Part shown: positions 1 to 9,341 of the stretch, piece by piece
How positions within the stretch are numbered: the first letter of the stretch is position 1
Layout: every line of letters starts with the position of its first letter
NCBI GenBank assembly: GCA_900769555.1
Contig: CAAGHA010000070.1
Coordinates: 3,435-67,434, forward strand
DNA length: 64,000 nt
Direction of reading: 5' to 3'
Origin: Bacteroidales bacterium
GTDB lineage: Bacteria; Bacteroidota; Bacteroidia; Bacteroidales; Paludibacteraceae
Notes under the pieces: generated by a model
What the model saw: only the letters and a program-made list of their open reading frames with translations
Told to the model about the DNA's origin: nothing
The model's database searches: none
Made by a program: the position numbers and the translations under genes

Positions 1-142
1 TATCAGATTGGATCAAGTATCATTGAGAAAAGAGGATAGTGTAACATCTATGTTGGCTTTCTATATGGGAAAAAATACCCCTAAGAGACAAGATTTTATT
101 ATTGATAATTTGGTGTTAGAGGAGGAACTTCCGGAAGATTAG
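1..142 (+). CDS. parE: DNA topoisomerase IV subunit B, C-terminal end (partial)
   Basis: The reading frame that is open from base 2 ends at the TAG at 140-142 and gives about 46 residues. It contains FYMGKNTPKRQDFIIDNL followed by an acidic tail. This matches how Bacteroidetes topoisomerase IV B (ATPase/TOPRIM) subunits end; GyrB ends differently, around an EPRREFIE-like motif. ParE with ParC would decatenate daughter chromosomes. The start lies left of the window, so only the last residues of the TOPRIM/C-terminal region are visible. The call rests on this one motif; a GyrB paralogue is the main alternative. Confidence 0.7.
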   Translation, partial: IRLDQVSLRKEDSVTSMLAFYMGKNTPKRQDFIIDNLVLEEELPED

Positions 143-267
143 GAATGTTAATTAGAGTATTGCTCGAATGGTCAATATCCTTTTGATTTTTGGTTCGAGA
201 GTGATAGCGGAAGAATTAATGAGAAGTTTGATATTGTGAAAATAATCATAATTTAGAATAGAATACA

Positions 268-717
268 ATGAAAGAGTTAAAAGATTTGACAGTAGGTATT
301 TGTAATGACCACGCAGGAGTAGAAGTAAAGAATTTTATTATAGAAAAATTGAAGGAGGCGGGTGCTTCTGTTTCTAATTTCGGTACCGATACAACAGATA
401 GTTGTGATTATCCTGATTTTGCTCATCCAATGTCTTCGGCGGTAGAAACAGGTAAGTGTGATATGGGAATAGCGATTTGTGGAACAGGAAACGGAATTAG
501 TATGACTTGCAACAAACATCAGGCAATTCGTGCAGCATTGTCATGGGAGGTTGAAATTGCACGTTTAGCTAGAGAACATAATAATGCTAACGTGGTAGGA
601 ATTCCAGCTCGTTTTATCTCAAAAGAAAAAGCATGGGAAATTGTTGAGGCTTTTTTGACTACCGATTTTGAAGGTGGAAGACACGAAGCAAGAGTGGCAA
701 AAATTGCGTTGAAGTAA
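268..717 (+). CDS. rpiB: ribose-5-phosphate isomerase B
   Basis: 149 residues, the usual size for RpiB (LacA/RpiB family). The enzyme interconverts ribose 5-phosphate and ribulose 5-phosphate in the non-oxidative pentose phosphate pathway, in the cytoplasm. The N-terminus has the NDHAG phosphate-binding segment (residues about 13-17). The centre has the family signature ICGTGNGISMTCNK with the catalytic Cys (about residue 71), and NNANVVGIPAR follows near residues 106-116. The ATG at 268 gives the expected N-terminus. It stands 125 bp behind the parE end and before a 334-bp non-coding gap, so it is probably the last gene of its transcript. Confidence 0.95.
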   Translation: MKELKDLTVGICNDHAGVEVKNFIIEKLKEAGASVSNFGTDTTDSCDYPDFAHPMSSAVETGKCDMGIAICGTGNGISMTCNKHQAIRAALSWEVEIARLAREHNNANVVGIPARFISKEKAWEIVEAFLTTDFEGGRHEARVAKIALK

Positions 718-1051
718 GATGTTATATAAAGTTTTATCCTAAATATCAGGGTTTATAGAAGTTAATTTATGGTAATGTCTATAAATTAAGTCGAGATAAT
801 TTTGAAGAGCATTTTGCTTAGGTTGTTTCTTTTAGGACAGAGCGAAGAGAGTATAGTGACCGATTGAATCGGAGTAAGATAAGTAAATGAATTCAAAAGC
901 ATCCGTATAGGAGAGTTATTTTTAACTTTTCGTCCGGATTTATTTCCTTTTGGACGAGATATTGAGTTTTTTTTTTATAAAAAGGTGAAAATAAATTTAA
1001 AATTCTTATCTTGTCGCAGTTTTTTATTAAAATATAATAGGATCAAGAATT
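718..1051. other. intergenic region rpiB-GH9 (334 bp)
   Basis: No coding potential was seen. It holds one copy of the dispersed R1 element (about 778-920). Just left of that copy, at 754-784, TTATAGA and TCTATAA face each other as if an element 3' end abutted the next 5' end. A 6-bp hairpin TCGTCC/GGACGA lies at 930-957, followed by a run of ten T (967-976). I found no good TAnnTTTG promoter for the GH9 gene. Confidence 0.6.
778..920 (+). repeat. R1 dispersed intergenic element, copy a
   Basis: It starts with TCTATAAATTA and shares long blocks with the copy at 32,179-32,352: GTCGAGA, GAAGAGCATTT, GTAAGATAA and TTCAAAAGCATCCG, in the same order and spacing. Its middle carries a perfect palindrome, CCGATT-G-AATCGG (860-872). 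At the same place copy d has a different but still self-pairing sequence. The 3' inverted end seen in copy d is degraded here. It does not encode protein. Confidence 0.65.
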
Positions 1052-4018
1052 ATGAGTAAGTTTAAAGTTTGTTTTATTTTGTTGGTTGTAACCCTCTTCC
1101 CGACTGTAGGAGTGTGGGCGCAAACTCCATCGTTTTCAGATGATCAGTATCAGAAAGCATTATGGATGACAACCCGTTTTTATGGTGCACAACGTTCCGG
1201 AGTTGGACCAAATTGGTTATTGGCGACTCATAATCCCACAAGTGTAAATGTTTCATGGGATAAAAGTAAATTTGTGCCGGGACAATCGTTTGTAAAAGAT
1301 GCAGATGGAGATTATGATTTGTCCGGCGGTTGGTTTGATTGTGGAGACCATGTAAAATTTGGTCAAACCGAGTTTTATTCAGCTTATATGTTGCTGTTGG
1401 GTTATTCTGAGTTCCCTAAAGGGTATGATGATTATTATTCATTTGATTATAGCGGATATATTTCGGCTGATGATTATACGTGGGAAGGAAAAAAGGGTAA
1501 ACCCAATGGAATTCCGGATATTTTGGATGAGGTAAAATATGCCACAGATTATTTAATGAAATGTGTGAGAGATAAATCCACTTTTTATTATCAAGTAGGA
1601 GATGGAGATGCGGATCATAAGCATTGGGTTACAGCATCTGTGATGGCAACATTGCCAGTGTCTGAAGGAGGTGAAGCTGATGGGTCAAGAAAAGTTTCAA
1701 AGGCAACAGGTAATGTTACTTCTATGGCTGCACTTTGTGGTTCAGCCTTGGCTGCAATGGCAAGGCTTTATGCCCCATTTGATGGAGATTATGCTAAAAG
1801 GTGTTTGGATAAGGCTTTGGTTGCGTATGAATTTGTTAATGGTACGCCAAAAGGGAACTCGGCAGCAGGAGGATTTTATGGATCTAAACCCAAGTATGTT
1901 GCTGATTTGGTGACATTTAGTGTTGAGCTTTATCGAACGACAGGAGATAAAAAGTATTTGGCTGATGCAGAAGCAAATTGTTCTTGGATGAATGCAGAAG
2001 CTGATTATAATTATAATTATACGTTGTGTTATAATAATACGGAGGATTTAGCAGCTTATTTGATAGCATCTACAAAGGAATCTTCTTACTCTGAGAAAGC
2101 TCTCAAAGTTATGGATTTTTATGTTAATTCGATGTATAAACCAGCTTCCGGATATTTCTTGAATAAGAAGGTTGGAGGTTGGGGTAAACTTCGTTTCCCT
2201 GCCAATCAAGCATTTGTCTATGGATTATATAGTAAATTGAAGGGCGATATGTCTTCTATAAATCAATACTCACTTACTACAATCGAATACATAATGGGTA
2301 AGAACTCAGGTAATTTGTCTTATATTACCGGATTTGGAGAAAAATCGCCAAAGTATGTTCATCACAGAAATTATTATCGAGAAGATACAGATAAAGAGAC
2401 AGGTGTTACCGTTAAGGATAAGTTCAGACAGTTTGGTTATTTGGTTGGTGGTGATTTAGATGGTTCTTATAATGATGTTCCTGGTGCAGATTATACCTAT
2501 TCTGAGGGTGGTATTGATTACAATGCCGGCTTGGTAGGAGCTTTGGGGTATATCAATTCTATTCTGTCTCCTGTTGATGTAAATAAGTTTGGTCATCCTT
2601 CTCCTGAACTTGGTGAGAATAAAACTCTTTGTGGTGTTGGATCTGTAACTATCAATGCTGTTGTTGATCTTTCTAATTTGGACGAAGGTGAAAAAGTTAC
2701 TTACAAATGGTATAAAAATGATTCTCCTCTATCTTCTTTCGATGGAAAGGAGAGTATCTCTGTTTCTGAAGCAGGTACGTATAAATGCGAAGTGGTTGAA
2801 ACTTCCGGTGCTTGGTCAACTAGTGATGAGGTTGTAGTGTCGGATGTTCTTCCTGATTTTACTATCGGAGAGGATATACAACTTTGTAAAGAGACTTCGG
2901 CTACGTTTAAAGCTTCTTTGCAAGGTCAAGGCTTGACTTACTCTTGGTCAAAAGATGGAAAACAAATTGCTGATGCGATTGATTCTATTTATACAGTTTA
3001 TACTGCTGGTACTTATGGTTTAACTATTGCTGCAACCGGTTGTGAAAGTAAAACGGTTGAGGTGAATGTTACTTCTTTGTTGCCTGAGGTTGAAGGGGCT
3101 GTAATTTGTAATCCGGGTATTGTTTCTCTTGCAGTTTTGTCGGACGGAGATTATGAGTGGTATGCTGATGCAGAAGGGGGCTCTCCTTTGGCAACCGGCT
3201 CTGTTTATTCTACATCGATTTCAGAATCAACTACGTTCTATGTTCAGGATGCAGGTTCAATTTCTGCCACTGCCGGACCATCTGAAAAGCAATTGTCTAA
3301 TGACAGAACTTATGGGGATAAAAAAGTCCATTTCACAACTTCCGGAGAAGTGCAAATTACTCAGATTTCTGTAAGTTATAGTAGTGTATATCACAAAAGT
3401 GAACAAACTTTAACCGCAACTCTTTCTGGTGATGCAGAGGGCGTGTTTGTTTCGGCTGCGGAAAATGTTCAAAATGCAGGTAGTTATACTTTCTCTTTTG
3501 AACAAAATCCTATAAATATAACAAAAGCAGGTACATACGTTATTGAATTTAAACCAGGTAATGCTGAGTTTAACTATTCAACAAATTGCAATTATGATGA
3601 GTTTGCTTACTCGGACATCATTAAATTTAATTCGGGTAGTACAAATGATTATGCATTCCCTGTTATTTTTGATTGGAAAATATCTGCCGGCTCATCTTGC
3701 TCAAGAACACCGGTGCTTGCTATTGTTGATGAATCTGATAATTGTGTAGGGGGTTATGTTGATTTGAATGTTGTTGAGTCTTCGGATTTAGCTATTTTCC
3801 CTAATCCGGTAGAAAATCAGTTGTTTGTTAATTTGGATGAAATGGATGTTTTGTTACAATCAAATATCTATTCTTCTACAGGAGCTGCTTGGGAAGTAGA
3901 GCCTATGGGTAATAGGGGACTTATCTCATTTGATGTGGCAAATTTAAATCCAGGTATTTATGTTTTGGAACTTGTTATGGAAAGTGGTGTGAAGAGATCT
4001 CAATTTATCAAACGTTAG
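1052..4018 (+). CDS. secreted GH9 cellulase with T9SS type A sorting domain
   Basis: 988 residues. It would cleave beta-1,4-glucan (endoglucanase-type) outside the cell. Order of parts: Sec signal peptide (residues 1-24, ending VWAQ); GH9 catalytic domain (about 28-505) with GGWFDCGDHVKFG (92-104) carrying the two catalytic Asp (D96, D99), YVHHRN (435-440), and the acid motif SEGGIDYNAG (484-493) with E485; Ig-like/PKD-like modules (about 515-760); another beta-rich region; and a C-terminal T9SS type A domain from about residue 915, starting FPNPVENQLF and ending RSQFIKR. No cellulose-binding module is recognised. It is flanked by a non-coding gap and a strong terminator, so it is monocistronic. 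The specific substrate is inferred from the family; activity on xyloglucan or mixed-linkage glucan is possible. Confidence 0.93.
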   Translation: MSKFKVCFILLVVTLFPTVGVWAQTPSFSDDQYQKALWMTTRFYGAQRSGVGPNWLLATHNPTSVNVSWDKSKFVPGQSFVKDADGDYDLSGGWFDCGDHVKFGQTEFYSAYMLLLGYSEFPKGYDDYYSFDYSGYISADDYTWEGKKGKPNGIPDILDEVKYATDYLMKCVRDKSTFYYQVGDGDADHKHWVTASVMATLPVSEGGEADGSRKVSKATGNVTSMAALCGSALAAMARLYAPFDGDYAKRCLDKALVAYEFVNGTPKGNSAAGGFYGSKPKYVADLVTFSVELYRTTGDKKYLADAEANCSWMNAEADYNYNYTLCYNNTEDLAAYLIASTKESSYSEKALKVMDFYVNSMYKPASGYFLNKKVGGWGKLRFPANQAFVYGLYSKLKGDMSSINQYSLTTIEYIMGKNSGNLSYITGFGEKSPKYVHHRNYYREDTDKETGVTVKDKFRQFGYLVGGDLDGSYNDVPGADYTYSEGGIDYNAGLVGALGYINSILSPVDVNKFGHPSPELGENKTLCGVGSVTINAVVDLSNLDEGEKVTYKWYKNDSPLSSFDGKESISVSEAGTYKCEVVETSGAWSTSDEVVVSDVLPDFTIGEDIQLCKETSATFKASLQGQGLTYSWSKDGKQIADAIDSIYTVYTAGTYGLTIAATGCESKTVEVNVTSLLPEVEGAVICNPGIVSLAVLSDGDYEWYADAEGGSPLATGSVYSTSISESTTFYVQDAGSISATAGPSEKQLSNDRTYGDKKVHFTTSGEVQITQISVSYSSVYHKSEQTLTATLSGDAEGVFVSAAENVQNAGSYTFSFEQNPINITKAGTYVIEFKPGNAEFNYSTNCNYDEFAYSDIIKFNSGSTNDYAFPVIFDWKISAGSSCSRTPVLAIVDESDNCVGGYVDLNVVESSDLAIFPNPVENQLFVNLDEMDVLLQSNIYSSTGAAWEVEPMGNRGLISFDVANLNPGIYVLELVMESGVKRSQFIKR

Positions 4019-4052
4019 TAGAAATACATAAACGATTTGAATTGTAAATAAA

Positions 4053-4097
4053 AAGATGAGACCGAGTTAAATAATAGATTAGGTCTCATCTTTTTTT
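4053..4097 (+). terminator. intrinsic terminator after GH9 gene
   Basis: The 11-bp perfect stem AAGATGAGACC (4053-4063) / GGTCTCATCTT (4082-4092) is followed by a T tract. It lies 34 bp after the stop codon, between convergent genes, and could also act on the minus-strand exporter operon. Confidence 0.88.
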
Positions 4098-4153
4098 GTG
4101 AAGTTAATTCTTTCTTGAAATGGATGACTATGTTTTTTATTGTTTATGGTAAA

Positions 4154-5329
4154 CTACCTTAAATATTTTCTTTTTGTAACGTAGATGGAAAGTAAAAAAT
4201 AGATGAGTGTTTGTATCCATAATCCAAAATATTCAAATTTGATATCTGCTAGTTCTGCATCCATTGAATTAATTTTTATGTATCCTTCTATTCCAAATGT
4301 ACAAGGAATAAGATAGCTTAGTAGTCGCCACGCATCGGGGATAGCAGATGATGGCCATGAAATACCCGATAAAAATAAAAATATTAGCGATGTAAATACT
4401 ATATATAGGTAGGATTCTTCCATTTCTTTAATAAAAATAGTTAGTGATATTCCTAGAAAAATTGAGGCGAGAATATAGGGTAGATAGATTGAGATAAGAT
4501 CAATAAAATCACCCATCTGAGGAAATGAAAATAGAGTGGGGATAGTAAACATTATATACAATCCAATGAATAGGTAAATTAGCACATAGCAGAGCGCTTG
4601 GCCTATAATTTGAGATATTGGGTGGAGTTTTTGGGGAATCGTTCTTTGTTTTATGAAATATCCTTCTTCTCTTCGTTTCCCGTTTAATGCACAGATAGAT
4701 AGTAAAATTGTTTGTTGAATGATTAACATTAAAATAGCAGGAATCAAAAATGAAGCAAACCCATTAGACGGATTAAATAGTATGGTTTCATTGTATTTTA
4801 TTGGTTGTATGATTCTTCTTTCTTCCTCTTTTGTTTTATTGGTTGTGTGCTTTCCTTGAAGGTCTCTATTCATTTGTAATGATACGTTGGTTGCCGTTAT
4901 TAAGAAATTTTTGTAGTAGAGTAAACTACTCATATCAGAGTAAAGAGATATGTAGCTTCTTTCTTTTTGAGCAATTTTTTTAGAAAAATTGGTTGGAATC
5001 TCCATTATGCAATAGGCTTCCTTTTTGTAAAGGGATTTTTTTGCAGATTCTAGATCGTTGAAAGTTGAAACAATTTTAACCTCTTTTGTCGCATCGCATA
5101 ATCGCATAAAGTATCTACTCTCGTGGCTATTACAATGATCTACAACAACCATTGGGGCTTCTTTTACAACTTCATTGTCGTATATACAACTATATAATGC
5201 AGGGTATAGTAGTGGTGCTACAAATATCACCAGCATAATATTTTTGTCTGAAATTAAGCTGGAAAATTCTTCTTTCCAATAAAAAGTCACATTAGATATA
5301 AAAAACTTAAATTGGGACTTCTCTTTCAT
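4154..5329 (-). CDS. ABC-2 type transporter permease (second of pair)
   Basis: 391 residues from the ATG at 5329. The longer frame reaching 5389 would overlap the upstream gene by 58 nt and adds a non-hydrophobic extension, so the start 2 nt after the upstream stop is preferred. Architecture is that of YbhR/YbhS-type ABC-2 permeases: one N-terminal membrane segment (about residues 28-48), a large extracytoplasmic domain (about 50-195), then about five membrane segments, ending in KRKYLR. It should form the inner-membrane channel as a heterodimer with the preceding permease, linked through the HlyD adaptor to the TolC channel. It is the last gene of a four-gene minus-strand operon. Substrate unknown; drugs, lipids or surface polymers are all possible. 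Confidence 0.85.
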   Translation of the reverse strand: MKEKSQFKFFISNVTFYWKEEFSSLISDKNIMLVIFVAPLLYPALYSCIYDNEVVKEAPMVVVDHCNSHESRYFMRLCDATKEVKIVSTFNDLESAKKSLYKKEAYCIMEIPTNFSKKIAQKERSYISLYSDMSSLLYYKNFLITATNVSLQMNRDLQGKHTTNKTKEEERRIIQPIKYNETILFNPSNGFASFLIPAILMLIIQQTILLSICALNGKRREEGYFIKQRTIPQKLHPISQIIGQALCYVLIYLFIGLYIMFTIPTLFSFPQMGDFIDLISIYLPYILASIFLGISLTIFIKEMEESYLYIVFTSLIFLFLSGISWPSSAIPDAWRLLSYLIPCTFGIEGYIKINSMDAELADIKFEYFGLWIQTLIYFLLSIYVTKRKYLR

Positions 5330-5331
5330 GG

Positions 5332-6504
5332 TTAAAGGTGGTATTGTTGGTTGTTGCTTACGGAGACTTTGGGACTCAGTCTGGTACAAGAAATTATTGT
5401 TAGTATTTGATATGATATTAAGTAGAAAAAGGGCTTCCAGCCATAATGAAAAGGGACTTCATTTAAACAGTTATTTGCATACAAAAGGAAATAATGACGT
5501 AAGGGGAAAAGATTGGATATAGCTTGAAAAATTGGAGGAAACTCTGTAACAGGAAAGGTAAATCCACTCATTGGAAATGATAGAATACTCAAAATTGCTG
5601 TAATACTTAATGCAGTTCCGGTTGATGGTAGTATTGTAAAAGCAAATATAGCTATAGCTTGACTTGCCAATACTAATAATAATCCTCCTATGATAATTGG
5701 TATGATGCCATTCTTACACGGAAACTCGAGGTATTTATATAGAATTATATTGATACAAGTTAACACTAAAAAGTAGGAAATTGTGTAGGGAAACATTTTC
5801 CAAAGCAGAAGTTTTTTGGGATTATTTCCACTTTGTGCCAATAGTTTCTTGTATTTATTGTGTTTTATATCGTCTCCTAATGTGTAGATTGTAGTTAACA
5901 TTACAAATAAACTTAGAATGCCGGGAAGTATGGTGCTACATAGATAGACAGAGTAGTTGATTAAGGGGTTCGACAATGGATGGATGATAACGGTAATTGG
6001 TTGTAATTCTGCAATAATGTTTTTTTCTTGCTCTCCTTTTGTTTTCCTCATTTCTAGGTTAATAGATATTCCACTCAATATATTTAGTGATTTTATATCT
6101 CTAAGTAGTAGAGAACCTGCAACAAGGTAAGTGTTGTTTATATAAAAATTGATTTGAGGGCTTTGAAATGAGTATATATTTTTTTCAAAACCTTCGGGTA
6201 TGCAAAATATTCCATAAACGTTACCCTTTTTCATCTCTTTCAATCCTTCGTTAAAATCTTTGGCATGAAATGCTATCTCTGTTTGCTTATAGTTATTTAG
6301 TTGGCGTAAAATTTTTCGTGACGTTATACTTTTATCTAAATCTACGACGGAAATTGGTAATTCTTGTGGTAATCCGTTGTCCATCAGTGTTAGAAAAAAT
6401 AGTGATGAAAAAAGGGGGAATATGAAGATGAGTAATAGGTACTTTTTTTGAGATACAATATTCTTCCACTCTCCAATTGCTATTTTAAGTTCGTAGGAAA
6501 ACAT
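5332..6504 (-). CDS. ABC-2 type transporter permease (first of pair)
   Basis: 390 residues with the same plan as its downstream partner: N-terminal membrane segment (about 22-41), periplasmic domain (about 45-180), and a C-terminal membrane region with about five helices, including SILSFPMSGFTFP near residue 310, typical of ABC-2 permeases. It starts 27 nt after the HlyD stop, and its stop is 2 nt from the next start, so the two permeases are translated together. The low identity between the two halves suggests an old duplication and an obligate heterodimer. No ATP-binding subunit is encoded next to it, which is unusual for a complete ABC exporter (see findings). Confidence 0.85.
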   Translation of the reverse strand: MFSYELKIAIGEWKNIVSQKKYLLLIFIFPLFSSLFFLTLMDNGLPQELPISVVDLDKSITSRKILRQLNNYKQTEIAFHAKDFNEGLKEMKKGNVYGIFCIPEGFEKNIYSFQSPQINFYINNTYLVAGSLLLRDIKSLNILSGISINLEMRKTKGEQEKNIIAELQPITVIIHPLSNPLINYSVYLCSTILPGILSLFVMLTTIYTLGDDIKHNKYKKLLAQSGNNPKKLLLWKMFPYTISYFLVLTCINIILYKYLEFPCKNGIIPIIIGGLLLVLASQAIAIFAFTILPSTGTALSITAILSILSFPMSGFTFPVTEFPPIFQAISNLFPLRHYFLLYANNCLNEVPFHYGWKPFFYLISYQILTIISCTRLSPKVSVSNNQQYHL

Positions 6505-6531
6505 AACTAATTTGTAATTAATAGAAGTTGT

Positions 6532-7518
6532 CTAATGATTAATTATAACGGTCATTCCTTCAATTAATTTGCGAGTGTTTGTCTGGGGTATAGCTCTAAT
6601 TTCAAATGTTTTAGAATCTAATTCACCAGTCTGTTTAGTCGCTTTCCAAATGGCATAGTTACCTAAGTTTTTTGCAGATGTTATTTTCATTGTTATCTTT
6701 TCATTATTTAAGGCCGGGATGTAACCATAAAGGGATTCTCCAATGCTGAATTTATGGTAATCTTCTTCCCGAATGGAAAATAGTACAAAGACTTCGGATG
6801 TGTCTATTATATTCATTATGGGAGCTCCTGTCCCAACTAACTCGCCTCTTTGTGGAAAAATTGTTCCAACTTTTCCAGAAATAGGAGCTGTTAATGTTGC
6901 TTCTTCAATGTATGATAGAACTTCTGCTACTGTGGCTTTGGCTCGTTCTAATTGTGCAAATGAAATCTTTTTATCCTCTTTATTTGCCCCCTTTTTTATT
7001 AAATCATATTGTGCTTTCGCTATCTCTTCATTTGCTTTCATTGCTTTAAAGTTGGCTTCGGATTCGTCTCTTTTTTGCGTTGAAACCACTGACTTTAAGT
7101 GTAAATTTTGCATCCTTTCGTAACTCTTCTGTGCAACTTCTAATGCAGCTTTTGCTTTTATCCAAAGTTCATAGGCCGACTTAATCTGCTCCTTGTCGGA
7201 TCCATTTAATACTTTATTGTTTATAGCTTCTGCTGCTTTCATGGCAGATTCAACTTGTTTTAATTTTGCATCAATTTCCGGTGTACTTATTGTTGCTAAT
7301 GTATCTCCTAGCTCAACATAATCTCCTTCTTGTACAAAATACTTTTCTATTCGACCGGGAAGTTTACTTGAGATCCGTACATTCGTAAATTCTATATCGC
7401 CTTGTAAGGTTGAATCGGACTCAACTGTTCGGAATACTCCGGTTAGTATAATTCCAATGACTATGAAGAGTAGAAATACAAAGGCTATGGTTATTCCATC
7501 TTTTCGTTTATTATTCAT
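6532..7518 (-). CDS. HlyD-family membrane fusion protein
   Basis: 328 residues. It has one N-terminal membrane anchor (about 10-29), a split biotinyl-lipoyl domain starting VRISSKLPGRIEKYFVQEGD (about 47-66) and completed around ATLTAPISGKVGTIF (about 207-221), a long alpha-helical hairpin between them (about 85-200, rich in Ala/Lys/Glu), and a beta-barrel domain to the C-terminus ending EGMTVIINH. It bridges the inner-membrane permeases to the TolC-type channel in the periplasm. The start overlaps the tolC-like gene by 8 nt, which indicates coupling. The helical hairpin has the length normal for TolC-docking adaptors of the YbhG/EmrA type. Confidence 0.9.
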   Translation of the reverse strand: MNNKRKDGITIAFVFLLFIVIGIILTGVFRTVESDSTLQGDIEFTNVRISSKLPGRIEKYFVQEGDYVELGDTLATISTPEIDAKLKQVESAMKAAEAINNKVLNGSDKEQIKSAYELWIKAKAALEVAQKSYERMQNLHLKSVVSTQKRDESEANFKAMKANEEIAKAQYDLIKKGANKEDKKISFAQLERAKATVAEVLSYIEEATLTAPISGKVGTIFPQRGELVGTGAPIMNIIDTSEVFVLFSIREEDYHKFSIGESLYGYIPALNNEKITMKITSAKNLGNYAIWKATKQTGELDSKTFEIRAIPQTNTRKLIEGMTVIINH

Positions 7519-9010
7519 TGTTGCTTGGGTTTATTATTCCTATTACTTTTTGATAGTTTGACTCACTCATTTTTATCTCTATTTGGGCGTCTATTTGCTC
7601 TGAAGTGGCTTTAACCCATGTGGTTTGTGCTTCTAATAGATTTGAGGCTGAAATTATGCCTTCTCGGAATCCCTCTTGGGCAATGCGCAAATTTTCGTTT
7701 GCTTGTTCTAAGTTTCGGCTGGCAATTTCAAATTTTTTCTTAGACTCAATCATTTGTATGTATTTTTGTTCAACTTCTAATTCAATTTGCTGTTTTACGT
7801 TTTCTATGGTTAAATTATGGATGTTACTTTCACATTTTGCTGCTTTTAATGTGTAGATATTTTCACCCCAATGAAGCAATGGTATTTTTATTGTTATTCC
7901 TAAATGCCAATCAAAAGAGAATTTTTTTTGAAATCCATTGTAACAGGATGGATTGGTTCCCAAGTATGTTCCCAAGAAAGAAATGGAGGGAAGCATTTTT
8001 GAACGTTCGATATTTTCTTGTTCTTTATAAATCTTTTTTACTATTGATAGTTTTTGTATTTCTATTCTATTGGAAAATACTCTCTCGATAGTTGTTTCAA
8101 GGGGAAGTTCATCGCTCTTAAGCACTTTTTCTTCATCGGTTAATATGTAATCGCTTTCTATGGGTAGTCCGCAATATTGTGCTAAAGCCATTTTGGATAG
8201 TCGAATCCAATTTTTTACTTTAAATTTAGCTATCTCTGCTTCGTTCCTTTTAACGTTTATTGTTAATTGTTCGTTTGGAGTGCTTATACCGTTTTCAATG
8301 AGAATTGTAACATCTTTTTCTATTTGTATTAAAAACTTTATAGAAGCTTCTATTGTACGTAGTTTATTTTGTAGAGAAATAATTTTCCAATATTGTTGTA
8401 TTACATCGTATTGGAGTTGCTCTGTTGCGTTTTTTAGATCGTATTTTGCCAACTGCTTTTTTAATGAAGCGATTTTATTGTATGCAATAATTTTTCCGCC
8501 CATGAATAGAGGCTGGATGATATTGATTGATGCAATGTAGGTGTTTTGTATATCCAAGGTCAACTCTTCTTTTGGTATGGTCGTATACTCTTTCCATTGT
8601 ATTTTTGATGGCTCGGTCTGTGGATTAAATGGATTTCCGGATTTGTCTAATAAGACAATCTGTCCCATTCGTATTTCATATTTATTATTGATTTGATCTA
8701 GCGAAAAAATAAAGTTATCTCCGTTTTTTGTTCCTATTGGCAAAAAAATATCTTCGTCAATGAGTGAGATATTTTTAAAGTTTTTAAAGTAGGCTCCTTC
8801 TATGTTAATGTTGGGTAAATATTGTGTTCTAACGGATTTTTGATTATATTCTGCTTGTTTTATTTTCTCTTTTTTTAGGGTCAGATTTTTATTGTTTTTT
8901 ATTGCCAAATCACATAGAGTATCTAAAGAATAGCTTTTCTGTCCTAGGCTGGGTTGTAGTAATACTATTCCAATTAATACTAGTAATATTTTTTTTATTG
9001 TTATTGTCAT
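7511..9010 (-). CDS. TolC-family outer membrane efflux protein
   Basis: 499 residues. A signal peptide (1-23, ending PSLGQ) precedes two repeats of the outer membrane efflux protein fold, each with long alpha-helical stretches (for example about 170-260 and 400-490) and a predicted beta-hairpin carrying IIQPLFMGGKI (about 175). It forms the outer-membrane exit duct for the exporter encoded downstream. It is the first gene of the operon, and its stop overlaps the hlyD start by 8 nt. I could not identify a TAnnTTTG promoter in the 330 bp upstream. Confidence 0.9.
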   Translation of the reverse strand: MTITIKKILLVLIGIVLLQPSLGQKSYSLDTLCDLAIKNNKNLTLKKEKIKQAEYNQKSVRTQYLPNINIEGAYFKNFKNISLIDEDIFLPIGTKNGDNFIFSLDQINNKYEIRMGQIVLLDKSGNPFNPQTEPSKIQWKEYTTIPKEELTLDIQNTYIASINIIQPLFMGGKIIAYNKIASLKKQLAKYDLKNATEQLQYDVIQQYWKIISLQNKLRTIEASIKFLIQIEKDVTILIENGISTPNEQLTINVKRNEAEIAKFKVKNWIRLSKMALAQYCGLPIESDYILTDEEKVLKSDELPLETTIERVFSNRIEIQKLSIVKKIYKEQENIERSKMLPSISFLGTYLGTNPSCYNGFQKKFSFDWHLGITIKIPLLHWGENIYTLKAAKCESNIHNLTIENVKQQIELEVEQKYIQMIESKKKFEIASRNLEQANENLRIAQEGFREGIISASNLLEAQTTWVKATSEQIDAQIEIKMSESNYQKVIGIINPSNNE

Positions 9011-9340
9011 CTTTACATTTCCTTTGGTGAGTAATTGTTTGAGTTGAGTTTTTTCTTTAGATTAATATACGCATGCTCAAATAATATCTCTTAGAACTCC
9101 GAATAATACTTTAAATAGTTTCTTACGCTTTCTGTTAAGACTTTTTTTAAACGATATTAATTATGATTAAGTTCTTCAAAAACGACTTTTTTTCGAAAAA
9201 ATTAAGGCTTACTGTTCTTGTCCGAGTGAGGGTGAAAAATAAAATTTCCCCTATACACACTGTGCACAGGGGAAATTTTTTATATAAGTATATTTCTTAG
9301 AAACTGTTTAAATTTTATTTTTTTTAAATTATACAGATTC
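9011..9340. other. intergenic region between queA and tolC-like genes (330 bp)
   Basis: No gene was seen. The right part holds a strong hairpin terminator (9241-9280) and a 43-bp palindrome related to R2 ends (9299-9341). The left part (9011-9230) should contain the promoter of the exporter operon on the minus strand, but I recognise no clear -7 box. The sequence is very AT-rich. Confidence 0.55.
9241..9280 (-). terminator. hairpin terminator of the ftsX-queA operon
   Basis: The inverted repeat AAAATTTCCCCT / AGGGGAAATTTT has a 16-nt loop. On the minus strand the stem runs directly into T-rich sequence. It lies 60 bp after the queA stop. T tracts occur on both sides, so it may work in both directions. 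Confidence 0.8.
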
Positions 9341-9341
9341 T
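9299..9341. repeat. 43-bp palindrome related to R2 element ends
   Basis: AGAAACTGTTTAAATTTTA faces TAAATTATACAGATTCT with a T-rich loop. The left arm matches the left end of the R2 element at 20,237 (AGAAGTTGTTTAAATTTTA) at all but two positions. It overlaps the first base of the queA stop codon. It looks like an internally deleted R2 element with both ends kept. Confidence 0.5.

Noticed and set aside
718..1051. Riboswitch upstream of GH9
   Set aside because: The conserved sequence there belongs to the R1 family, which also occurs downstream of unrelated genes; no known riboswitch core is visible.
5328..5389. Apparent 58-bp overlap of the two ABC-2 permease genes
   Set aside because: The ATG at 5329, 2 bp after the upstream stop, gives a protein with the same plan and length as its partner, so the longer start is spurious.
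7605..8540. Plus-strand reading frames within the tolC-like gene
   Set aside because: They have no recognisable domains and lie opposite a clear TolC-family gene; such frames arise often in AT-rich sequence.
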